A DNA stretch of 64,000 nt. Source: Bradyrhizobium sp. B124. Its GTDB lineage: Bacteria; Pseudomonadota; Alphaproteobacteria; Rhizobiales; Xanthobacteraceae. Shown piece by piece: positions 52,964 to 61,348 of this stretch (within the stretch, counting starts at the first letter, position 1; every line of letters starts with the position of its first letter). Both the position numbers and the translations under genes were made by a program. The notes beneath the pieces were generated by a model. The model searched no databases and had not been told where the DNA came from. It saw only the letters and a list, made by a program, of their open reading frames with translations. The stretch is taken from positions 7,506,001-7,570,000 of the forward strand of contig NZ_CP152413.1 in NCBI RefSeq assembly GCF_038967635.1, written 5' to 3'.

Positions 52964-53090
52964 CTGAATTCTCCAGATCGATCAATGGGTTCCTTGGCGG
53001 TTCCCGGCGGCTCAAGCGCGGGCCCGGCGAAAAAGAACCGACTCGTCGATTGACACTTCTCCCATAACGGGCATATTCATGCAAATCCTG

Positions 53091-53104
53091 TTTATCATGA
53101 TAAA
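53091..53104. promoter_or_regulatory. 14-bp palindrome, probable GntR operator
   Basis: TTTATCATGATAAA is a perfect palindrome in an AT-rich patch of an otherwise GC-rich region, 34 bases before the start at 53138. FCD-type GntR proteins bind palindromes of this size. Its position would block a promoter serving the lyase operon. Confidence 0.65.
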
Positions 53105-53137
53105 TAGAATGAACCGGCCAGCGAGCGGGAAACGAGC

Positions 53138-54103
53138 GTGGTGATCGGGCAAAATATTCCTGAAATCTGGGCAGCGATTCACACGCCTTTCGACAACTCC
53201 GGGGCCATCGACGAGGCCGGGGTTCGCCGGAATGTCGGCCACTACATCGCAGCTGGCCTCGCGGGCGTGTTCTGCAATGGACTGATCGGCGAGGTCTGGT
53301 CGCTCACGTTGCAGGAGAGGAAGCGCGTTATCGAAGTGATCGCCGATGAGGCCGGAGGCCGTCTCGGAATCTCGGTGGTGATCTCGGGTCCTTCGGTTGA
53401 GGAGACCGTCGAGCTTGGCGAGCACGCGCGTCGGCTTGGCGTCAGTCACGCCGTGCTGATGGTCCCGACCTCCGGCCCGCGATCCCCCGCGCAGCAGTTC
53501 GCGTATCTGCACCACATCTGCACACGTCTGGAGATGCCGATCGTCATCTTCAACGCCCGAACCGCTGCAGGCAGCCCATTGGATCCTGCCGTTTTCACGC
53601 AGCTCTGTTCGCTGCCCAACCTCAAGCTGCTGAAGACCACCGGCACTACAGCTGAGAACGCTGCGCTTCGCCAAGCCGCGCGCAATGGCGTGCTCGTCTC
53701 CGATCCTCTGGAAGAGAACTTCTTCGGCAACATGCAGCGCGAAGGCCAGTCGATCCTGTATGCTGACCCCGAGCCCTACCTGTACCAACGCGGGGACTTT
53801 CGTCCGATCGCGAACTACGTGGCGCTGCTGGCGTCCGGGCAAACGGAAGAGGCGGCGCGCATTTGCGCGTCACTCGCACCACAACGGGTCGTCTTCAACA
53901 AGTGGATCATGGACCCGCTGAAGAGCGGTCATATGCCGAACGCGGCGGTCAAGCACTGGTGCGATCTGATTGGCATTGCCGGTGGCGCCGTGCGCTCGCC
54001 CGTCACGCCTCTGTCCGCCGCCGAGCGGAGAGAACTGGAAGCAGACCTCGTCGCATGTGAGGCGCCAGGCCTGCTCTCTGCCGCCGAACGAACCTCGTCG
54101 TAA
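53138..54103 (+). CDS. Dihydrodipicolinate synthase/N-acetylneuraminate lyase family protein, atypical active site
   Basis: A 321-residue TIM-barrel aldolase/lyase of the DapA/NanA superfamily (IWAAIHTPFDNSGAIDEAGV, RNVGHYIAAGLAGVFCNGLI, LTLQERKRVIEVIADEAGGR). The Schiff-base lysine is kept (Lys166 in LKLLKTTG). However, the usual catalytic Tyr of YNxP is Phe138 (IVIFNAR), and the GTTGE loop reads GLIGE (48-52 region). It is therefore not a normal dihydrodipicolinate synthase; related sugar-acid dehydratases and aldolases vary at these sites. GTG start, first gene of the importer operon, directly after the palindromic operator. Confidence 0.88.
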   Translation: MVIGQNIPEIWAAIHTPFDNSGAIDEAGVRRNVGHYIAAGLAGVFCNGLIGEVWSLTLQERKRVIEVIADEAGGRLGISVVISGPSVEETVELGEHARRLGVSHAVLMVPTSGPRSPAQQFAYLHHICTRLEMPIVIFNARTAAGSPLDPAVFTQLCSLPNLKLLKTTGTTAENAALRQAARNGVLVSDPLEENFFGNMQREGQSILYADPEPYLYQRGDFRPIANYVALLASGQTEEAARICASLAPQRVVFNKWIMDPLKSGHMPNAAVKHWCDLIGIAGGAVRSPVTPLSAAERRELEADLVACEAPGLLSAAERTSS

Positions 54104-54129
54104 CTTGCCGATCATCCAGGGAGAGGAAA

Positions 54130-55242
54130 ATGACCTTGAAGCCCTTCGACCGTCGCTCGTTCCTTCAGATGCTGGCCGCTGCCGGCTCCGCACCATTCGT
54201 TCTCGCTATTGCGGCTGCGCACGCGGAAACGCCCCTTACGGTCGGGATCCTCTATTCCGGTTCAAAACAGGATTATGGCTTCAACCAGTCTCATGCGCAG
54301 GCCGCAGCCGCGCTGAAGAAGCTACCCGGCATCAAGGTGGTCGAAGAGGAGCGCGTTCCCGAAACAATCGCCGCCCAGCGCAGCATGGAAGGGATGATCC
54401 GCCAGGATGGCGCGCAGCTCATCCTGGCGACGTCCTTCGGCTACTTCAAGCCTCACGTTCTGGAGATGGCGGCCAAATATCCGGATGTCACCTTTGCTCA
54501 CACCGGCGGCGTCTGGACCGCGGGCATGCCCGAAAACATCGGCACGTTCTACGCCTACATTTTCGAGGCGCAGTACATTTCGGGAATCATCGCGGGCCAC
54601 ATGACAAAGAGCAAGAAGCTCGGCCTCGTCGCTGCGAAGCCGACGCCCAATCTTCTGCGAAGCATCAACGCGTTCGCGATCGGCGCCCGTTCGGTCGATC
54701 CGGCCATTCAGGTGCAGGTCATCTTCACGGGCGATTGGGTGCTTCCGGTGCGCGAAGCAGAGGCGACCAATACGCTCGTCGATCAGGGCGCCGACGTCAT
54801 CGCGGCCCAGGTGGACAGCCCGAAGGTGGTGATCGAGACGGCCGAGAAGCGCGGCGTCATGTCGTGCGGCTACCATTCGAGCCAGGCGGATGTCGCTCCC
54901 AACGGCTATCTCACGGGAGCCGAATGGAACTGGATCACGCCGTATCTTGTGTATGTCGGCAGCGTCCGGGGCGGCAAAAAGCCCGAGCACTATCTGCGTG
55001 CCGGCATCTCCGACCATTTCGTCAAGAACAGTCCTTTCGGAAAGCTCGTCACGCCCGAGGCCCGCGCGGCGGCCGAGAAGGCAAGAGCAGACCTTATCGG
55101 CGGCACGCTCGTGGTCTACAGCGGCCCGCTCAAGGACAACAAGGGTAACGTCGTCATCCCTGCCGGCGTCATGCAGAGCAGCAACGACCGCGCGCTCGAC
55201 GGTATCAACTACCTCGTTGAAGGCATCATCGGCCAAGTCTAG
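54130..55242 (+). CDS. BMP-family ABC substrate-binding protein (nucleoside-type)
   Basis: A 370-residue periplasmic protein with a twin-arginine signal (FDRRSFLQMLAAAGSAPFVL). The mature part follows the basic-membrane-protein (BMP/PnrA) plan: VGILYSGSKQDYGFNQSHAQ, LATSFGYFKPHVLEMAAKYP, YISGIIAGHMTKSKKLGLVA, INAFAIGARSVDP, and GVMSCGYHSSQADVAPNGYL. PnrA-type proteins bind purine nucleosides; other ligands occur. GGGAGAGG lies 5 bases before the ATG. It is followed by two permeases and one ATPase of matching type. Confidence 0.92.
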   Translation: MTLKPFDRRSFLQMLAAAGSAPFVLAIAAAHAETPLTVGILYSGSKQDYGFNQSHAQAAAALKKLPGIKVVEEERVPETIAAQRSMEGMIRQDGAQLILATSFGYFKPHVLEMAAKYPDVTFAHTGGVWTAGMPENIGTFYAYIFEAQYISGIIAGHMTKSKKLGLVAAKPTPNLLRSINAFAIGARSVDPAIQVQVIFTGDWVLPVREAEATNTLVDQGADVIAAQVDSPKVVIETAEKRGVMSCGYHSSQADVAPNGYLTGAEWNWITPYLVYVGSVRGGKKPEHYLRAGISDHFVKNSPFGKLVTPEARAAAEKARADLIGGTLVVYSGPLKDNKGNVVIPAGVMQSSNDRALDGINYLVEGIIGQV

Positions 55243-55251
55243 GAGGCGACC

Positions 55252-56328
55252 TTGTCTTCGATCTTGGGAATCGAGTCCGCGCCGTCGAACCCGCCGGGAA
55301 CCGCAGCCCAGCTCAGCGTGGCCTTGCCCGTCCTGGCGGTGCTGCTTGCATCGGCGGTCTTTGCGGCCTTCGTCGCTTTATACGGGCAAAACCCTTTCAC
55401 GGTGTTCGGCCTGATCGTTCAAGGCGGCTTCGGCAGCAGCTTCGCCTGGCAGGATACCTTGTCGCGGGCCGCACCGTTGATCTTGGTAGGCTTGGCCGTT
55501 GCCATACCCGCACAGGCAGGCCTGGTGATCATCGGCGGCGAGGGCGCTCTCGTGCTCGGAGGACTTGCAGGGGCCATCGTGACGTTGCCGTTTGCGGGAG
55601 CGCACGCACTTCCGATGCAAGTCATCATGTTGGTCGCCGGCGCTCTGGCAGGAGGACTCTGGTTCGGTCTGGCCAGTGTGCTCCGGCAATACCGGGGTGT
55701 GAATGAAACGATCTCGAGCCTGCTCCTGTCCTACATTGGGATCGCGATCTTTCACCATCTGACGGAAGGCCTGCTCCGGGATCCGGCGAGCCTCGATAAG
55801 CCGTCGACCCATCCGATCGATCCGTCCTACATGTTGCCCATGCTGCCGGGCGTTGGCGTTCATGCCGGGCTTGCGGTCAGCCTGGCGCTGGCCATCATCG
55901 CCCACGTCGTGCTGCGCTACACACGATGGGGTTTTGCGCTGCGCGTGGTCGGCGGTAGCGCCAGGGTCGCGAGGATGGTCGGCCTGGCCGTGAATCGCTG
56001 GGTCATCGGTGCGACGTTTGTGGCGGGCGGAATGGCGGGAGTTGCCGGCGCGATCGAGGTGGCGGCCGTGCAGGGGACGGCCAACTCCTCACTCATCGTT
56101 GGCTATGGCTACAGCGGAATCCTTGTCGCGTTCCTGGCGCGCCACCAGCCGCTCGCGATTGTCGCTGTCGCATTCTTGATCGGCGGCATGCAGGCAAGCG
56201 CCAGCCTGCTGCAACGGCGCCTCGAACTTCCTGATGCAACGATGCTGGTGTTTCAAGGCTTGATCTTCGTCTGCGTCCTCGTCGCGGATGCAATTGCACA
56301 ACAATTGCGAGAAAAGGCACGGAGGTAA
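55252..56328 (+). CDS. ABC transporter permease (nucleoside/BMP-associated type)
   Basis: A 358-residue permease with about nine membrane segments. It starts with TTG, 7 bases after AGGAGG, in the gap left by the binding-protein gene. Type marks: SRAAPLILVGLAVAIPAQAG, LVIIGGEGALVLGGLAGAIV, the loop YRGVNETISSLLLSYIGIAI and RYTRWGFALRVVGGSARVAR. It pairs with the next gene. Confidence 0.92.
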   Translation: MSSILGIESAPSNPPGTAAQLSVALPVLAVLLASAVFAAFVALYGQNPFTVFGLIVQGGFGSSFAWQDTLSRAAPLILVGLAVAIPAQAGLVIIGGEGALVLGGLAGAIVTLPFAGAHALPMQVIMLVAGALAGGLWFGLASVLRQYRGVNETISSLLLSYIGIAIFHHLTEGLLRDPASLDKPSTHPIDPSYMLPMLPGVGVHAGLAVSLALAIIAHVVLRYTRWGFALRVVGGSARVARMVGLAVNRWVIGATFVAGGMAGVAGAIEVAAVQGTANSSLIVGYGYSGILVAFLARHQPLAIVAVAFLIGGMQASASLLQRRLELPDATMLVFQGLIFVCVLVADAIAQQLREKARR

Positions 56329-56330
56329 GC

Positions 56331-57257
56331 ATGGATCCCACGGCAATCGGTTGGCTCGCACTGCCACTCGCGATCTTGGGCGGAGCGATCCGTGTTTCGA
56401 CCCCCTTCATCTTCGTCAGCATCGGTGAGCTCATCACCGAAAAATCGGGGCGCATCAATCTGGGTCTCGAGGGCACGCTCATGCTGGGCGCGATGGCGGG
56501 ATACGGGATCTCGTATCTCTCCGGCTCGCCCTGGCTCGGCGTGCTCGCAGCGGGACTGGCCGGAACCGCCTTCGGGGCGCTGCACGGTCTGCTCTGCAGT
56601 GTGAAGCGCGTCAATGATACGGCGACCGGCATCAGCCTCATCGTGCTCGGCACAGGCCTGGCGTTCTTCTTCGGCAAACCCTTGATCGAACCCAAGGCGC
56701 CAGCGCTTCCTTCGATAGCTCTCGGATTCTGGTCGAGCGTGCCGCAGGTGCGAGCAGGGTTGGACGTGAACGCGCTGTTCTTTGTCGGAATTGCGTTGGC
56801 GTTCGCGGTCTATGTCTTCCTGAACAGGACCGGCTGGGGACTGATGCTGCGCACCGTCGGAGACAGCGAGGATGCGGCGCGCGCGCTTGGTTTCCCGGTA
56901 TTGCGGGTGCGCATCCTGGCGACGATGACCGGCGGCTTTCTCGCCGGCGTCGGCGGCAGCTTCCTGTCGCTTTCATATCCCGGGAGCTGGAGCGAAGGCC
57001 TGTCCAGCGGGCAGGGCATCATGGCGGTGGCGCTCGTCATCTTTGCGCGTTGGCGTTCCATCAACGCCCTCGGCGCATCACTTCTGTTCGGCGGTGCAGG
57101 CGCCCTCGGGCCGGCGCTGCAGGGTGTTGGCGTCACCGGCTATTATTACCTGTTCAACGCGGCTCCCTACATCCTGACGCTGGCGATTATGGTGGCCTCG
57201 ACGTCGCGCGCGGCTCCGTTCGCCGATGCGCCCGGCGAACTCAAGCTGCACCGATGA
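56331..57257 (+). CDS. ABC transporter permease (second subunit)
   Basis: A 308-residue permease. STPFIFVSIGELITEKSGRI and NLGLEGTLMLGAMAGYGISY are the standard N-terminal marks of the second BMP-type permease (NupQ-like). VKRVNDTATGISLIVLGTGL and NRTGWGLMLRTVGDSEDAAR, then ALGFPVLRVRILATMTGG, follow. It begins 2 bases after the preceding stop. Confidence 0.93.
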   Translation: MDPTAIGWLALPLAILGGAIRVSTPFIFVSIGELITEKSGRINLGLEGTLMLGAMAGYGISYLSGSPWLGVLAAGLAGTAFGALHGLLCSVKRVNDTATGISLIVLGTGLAFFFGKPLIEPKAPALPSIALGFWSSVPQVRAGLDVNALFFVGIALAFAVYVFLNRTGWGLMLRTVGDSEDAARALGFPVLRVRILATMTGGFLAGVGGSFLSLSYPGSWSEGLSSGQGIMAVALVIFARWRSINALGASLLFGGAGALGPALQGVGVTGYYYLFNAAPYILTLAIMVASTSRAAPFADAPGELKLHR

Positions 57258-57296
57258 GAAACGCTGTGACCGGAATACGTCCTTGAGGATCATCCG

Positions 57297-58811
57297 ATGA
57301 CCGCTCCGCAAGTCGAACTCAAGAACATGACGAAGCGTTTCGGAGCGAATCTCGCTCTGAACAACGTGTCGCTGCTGATCCGGTCGGGCACCGTCCATGC
57401 GCTGCTCGGGGAGAATGGCGCCGGAAAGAGCACATTGGTCAAATGCCTCGTGGGTTTCTACCATCCGGATAATGGCCATATCCAGGTCAACGGGCGCGAG
57501 CACAGGCTGAACTCGCCGAAGGATGCCGATGCGCTCGGCATCGGTATGGTGTATCAGCATTTCACGCTGGTCCCGTCCATGACGGTCGCGCAGAATCTCG
57601 TTGTCAGCGGCGCGAGACTGCCAGCCTACGTCAACTGGCAAAGCGAGCTGAAGCGGCTGGCCGAAGTCACCAAGAAGCTTCCGTTCCACGTCCCGCTCGA
57701 CGTGCGAGTCTCGCAGCTCTCTGCGGGCGAGAAGCAGAAAGCCGAGATCGTCAAGCAGCTCTATCTCGGGCGCAAGCTTCTCATCCTGGACGAGCCGACG
57801 TCCGTACTCACGCCGGCGGAAGCCGATGAGGTGCTCGGCTATGTTCGCAGCCTGACGCGGGCGGGCGAGCTTAGCGCCGTTCTGATCAGCCACAAGTTTC
57901 ACGAAGTACGCCGATACGCCGACGACGTCACGGTGCTGCGGCGTGGCGCGTCAGTCCGAACCGGAGCGGTCGCGGATCTGTCGGACGATGCCCTGGCCGA
58001 AGCAATGATCGGAGAACCCGTCAGCAAGGCCGTGCAGCACGCGTTGAAGTTGCCGCCGAAGAGCAAAATTGTCCTTTCCATCAAGCAGGTCTCCGTGAAC
58101 GGCGACAACGGACTGCCGGCCGTGAAGGATCTCTCACTGGAGGTTCGCGAAGGTGAAATTGTGGGAATTGCCGGGGTGTCCGGGAACGGACAGTTGGAAT
58201 TGGTCGAGACCTTGATGGGTCAGCGCGATCGCAGCGGTACCATCGCCGTATCCGGCGCCGCCTTCAACGGTGCGCGAAAGGAAATTGGCCGCCTCGGCGT
58301 CTACGGGTTGCCGCAGGAGCCGCTCAAGAACGCCTGCATTGATCGGATGTCGCTGGCGGAGAACCTTGCCCTGCGCAACTTCGATCGGGCGCCGCTCTGT
58401 CGAGGTATCGCGATGAACTACCGCGCGCTCGCGGAGCAGGCCGAGAAGCTCGTAAAGCAATTTCGTGTCAAAGCCCCGGGCTTGACGGCGAGCATGAGCG
58501 CGCTCTCCGGAGGCAACGTGCAACGAGCGGTTCTTGCGCGAGAACTTACCCAAAACGTCCGATTGCTGATCGCGTCCAATCCAACCTTCGGCCTCGATTT
58601 CGTCGCCTGCGAAGAGACATACCGCCGGATCGTCGAGGTGCGGAACGGCGGTGCCGCGGTGCTGCTGATCTCTGAAGACCTCGACGAATTGCTCGGCCTG
58701 GTCGACAGGATCCTCGTCATGAGCGGGGGGCGCATTGTCCATGAGGTTGCGGCCGATGGCGCCGACAAGCGCGTGATCGGAAAATACATGGCGGGCATGA
58801 AAGCGGCCTGA
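57297..58811 (+). CDS. ABC transporter ATP-binding protein, two fused domains (NupO/RbsA-like)
   Basis: A 504-residue ATPase. First domain: Walker A GENGAGKST at 38-46, signature LSAGEKQK, Walker B LLILDEPTSVLTP. Second domain: the Walker A position reads GVSGNGQLEL, without the Lys, as is normal in this family, and the signature is LSGGNVQRA; Walker B is modified (LLIASNPTFGLDF). It drives the importer formed with the BMP protein and the two permeases. It begins 39 bases after the last permease. Confidence 0.94.
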   Translation: MTAPQVELKNMTKRFGANLALNNVSLLIRSGTVHALLGENGAGKSTLVKCLVGFYHPDNGHIQVNGREHRLNSPKDADALGIGMVYQHFTLVPSMTVAQNLVVSGARLPAYVNWQSELKRLAEVTKKLPFHVPLDVRVSQLSAGEKQKAEIVKQLYLGRKLLILDEPTSVLTPAEADEVLGYVRSLTRAGELSAVLISHKFHEVRRYADDVTVLRRGASVRTGAVADLSDDALAEAMIGEPVSKAVQHALKLPPKSKIVLSIKQVSVNGDNGLPAVKDLSLEVREGEIVGIAGVSGNGQLELVETLMGQRDRSGTIAVSGAAFNGARKEIGRLGVYGLPQEPLKNACIDRMSLAENLALRNFDRAPLCRGIAMNYRALAEQAEKLVKQFRVKAPGLTASMSALSGGNVQRAVLARELTQNVRLLIASNPTFGLDFVACEETYRRIVEVRNGGAAVLLISEDLDELLGLVDRILVMSGGRIVHEVAADGADKRVIGKYMAGMKAA

Positions 58812-58853
58812 CTTAAGGCGCGTATCGGATCGGAACTTACAGGGAGACTGCTC

Positions 58854-60343
58854 GTGGTCACGCAGATAAATCATTTCATCAATGGCAAGCGGGTGCCAGG
58901 CGGTACGGAGCGAAGGGTGGCTGTCTTCAACCCGGCAACGGGCGAGCAGACGGGTTCGGTCGCGGCCGCCAACGCGACCGTTGTGCCGGACGCCGTGGCT
59001 GCGGCCAGCCGGGCAGCGCAGGGCTGGGCGGATACGACGCCCTTGCGACGGGCGCGCGTGTTGTATCGCTTTCTGCGGATCCTTGAAGACCGCGCAGGAC
59101 AGCTCGCCGAAGTGGATCGTATCGGAGCACGGTAAGGTACATTCCGACGCTTTCGGGGAAGTTCAGCGCGGGATGGAGGTGGTCGAGTTTGCGACAGCTG
59201 CCCCGCAGTTGCTCAAGGGCGAGCTCACCGAGAATGTCGGGACCCGCGTCGACAGCTATTCCACGCGCCAGCCGCTCGGGGTGGTCGCCGGAATCACGCC
59301 TTTCAATTTTCCGGTCATGGTCCCGATGTGGATGTTTCCGGTCGCACTCGCCTGCGGAAACACCTTCATCCTGAAGCCGTCGGAACGTGACCCGTCCGCC
59401 TCGCTGGTCATGGCGGAATGGCTGAAGGAAGCCGGCCTGCCGGATGGCGTCTTCAACGTGGTGCAGGGTGATAAGGAGGCCGTCGACGCGTTGCTGCATC
59501 ATCCGGACGTCTCGGCGATCAGCTTCGTGGGGTCCACGCCCATCGCGCAGTACATCTATTCGACCGGGAAGCGTTGCCAGGCGCTCGGCGGCGCCAAGAA
59601 CCACATGATCGTGATGCCCGATGCCGACATGGATCAGGCGGTCGACGCGCTGATGGGCGCCGCTTACGGCTCCGCCGGCGAACGTTGCATGGCGATTTCT
59701 GTTGCCGTACCGGTCGGCGAGAAGACCGCGGATAGGCTCATCGCCGCCCTGGAGCCGAAGGTTCGAGGCCTGAAGGTCGGGCCGGGTACCGATCCCGAAG
59801 CCGAGATGGGTCCTCTTGTCACCAAGCAGCATCTGGAGAAGGTTCGCAGCTACATCGATGCGGGCATCGCGGACGGGGCGAAGCTGCTCGTGGACGGACG
59901 CAAGTTCAGGATGCAGGGCTACGAGGGCGGCTTCTTCCTGGGGCGGGACCCTGTTCGATCACGTCACCCCGAGCATGAAGATCTACAAGGAGGAGATCTT
60001 CGGGCCCGTGCTGTCGGTCGTGCGAGCGCCGGATTATGCGACTGCCGCGCGGCTGATCAATGAGCACGAATTCGGCAACGGAACATCGATCTTCACCCGT
60101 GATGGCGATGCTGCGCGTGAATTCGCCCATCAGATCAAGGTCGGCATGGTCGGCATCAACGTTCCAATTCCGGCGCCGATGGCCTTTCACTCCTTCGGAG
60201 GATGGAAGGCATCGATCTTCGGCGATCACCACATGCACGGACCGGAAGGTGTTCGCTTCAATACACGAATGAAGACGGTCACCAGCCGCTGGCCAACTGG
60301 AATACGAGCCGGGGCCGAATTCGTCATGCCGACCATGGCGTGA
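58854..60343 (+). pseudogene. Methylmalonate-semialdehyde-type aldehyde dehydrogenase gene with two +1 frameshifts
   Basis: From a GTG at 58854 (GGGAG upstream) the frame encodes [40 protein letters not shown]. It shifts at about 59115, where GTGG stands for an expected GTG (one extra G). It continues [77 protein letters not shown] (catalytic Cys). It shifts again at about 59940, where GGGG stands for GGG, then runs to [20 protein letters not shown]. Joined, it makes ~495 residues of the MmsA family. As written it cannot make the enzyme. Both lesions are single G insertions, so sequencing error must be considered. It is the last gene of the operon. Confidence 0.85.
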
Positions 60344-60383
60344 CGGCGCCCGGATACCGGCGTTTGTCTGTTCTCCCAAACTG

Positions 60384-60409
60384 CGAGGGCCCTCGGCCCT
60401 CGTTTTTTT
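60384..60409 (+). terminator. Rho-independent terminator
   Basis: CGAGGGCC and GGCCCTCG form a perfect 8-bp stem with a CTC loop, followed by seven T. It stands 41 bases after the end of the aldehyde dehydrogenase frame and ends the importer operon. Confidence 0.9.
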
Positions 60410-61348
60410 ATAGGCCATTCCACTGGCCGCAGCCTTAAGAGAAATGCTCGATGATGCCGCAGACAGTTGTGCAAGCCCAGTGCAGGCCCGACCTCGATTT
60501 TTCTCGAGATTTCTGACATCAAATCCATTCTGGAACGATCGAGCGACCCGGCGTCGTCGCCGAGCCGGGCTCGACCCCTTAAGCCCGCGTCAATTGGCTG
60601 TTGAGCGGATGCGAAGTCGGCTTTCTCAGGGGCCACATCCGTGGAAGCGGCAGCCGAGGATCAAGTCTCGGCACGCCCTCCGCGGGCGATCTCGGTGACC
60701 GACGAGCGCTGGGTTCAAAACCGTTCGCCCGGAATGTATTGGTCAAGCACAGCACCGGGAGAGACAGCACCAAGCCGAGACCGCTGAACATGGCGACCGA
60801 GATGACGGCGTCGATGCCGGCGACCGACAAACTCGATCCGCTCGGTCAGAGCCTTGCCTTTTCAGGGGTGCTTCGTGGCGCCGGAAAGATCCCAGCCAGA
60901 TTCGCCCGGGCGAGGGTGATGAAAGAAAACGTTGATGATGTCGGTGTAGCTCGTACCGCAAGCGCCTCTTTGCGCGGCAAGAATGGTCTCGGCCCCCACC
61001 AAGTTTTCGTCTGATCCAGAGGTATGGACGTTGCGAGCGCGGCCATTTGGGGGCGGGCGGTGTCGCCCAGGTGCTCGGTAGTCGTCCCCGGGCAAGGAAA
61101 GCCAAGCTCGCATCGAGATGAAGTTGCCACGGGCAGTTTGGGGTCCAAGCCTTGAGGGTGTGCGTCGTTGCCAGATGCGTCAGAGCGCGCCCAAGTCAAC
61201 TACCAGCTTCGGCAATTGATGCAATTGACGGACACATGGCAATCAGCATCAACGGCCGCGACATCAAGGACTACGGACGCAATATATGAAAAGCTTTGGT
61301 GCGATGCCGTGTCGGGAGTGCACGTCAATGGCAGCGGTGGAGTGAAGG
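60410..61348. other. About 900 bases without a supported gene
   Basis: A minus-strand frame (60830-60579) begins with one hydrophobic segment (IDAVISVAMFSGLGLVLSLP) and could be the rest of a small membrane protein, but it lacks a ribosome site and a coherent end. Other frames are random. No hairpin or IS end stood out. Confidence 0.45.

Noticed and set aside
53970..55148. Plus-strand frame of 392 codons over the BMP-protein gene
   Set aside because: Arg/Gly-rich shadow in another frame; the BMP protein frame has signal peptide and family motifs.
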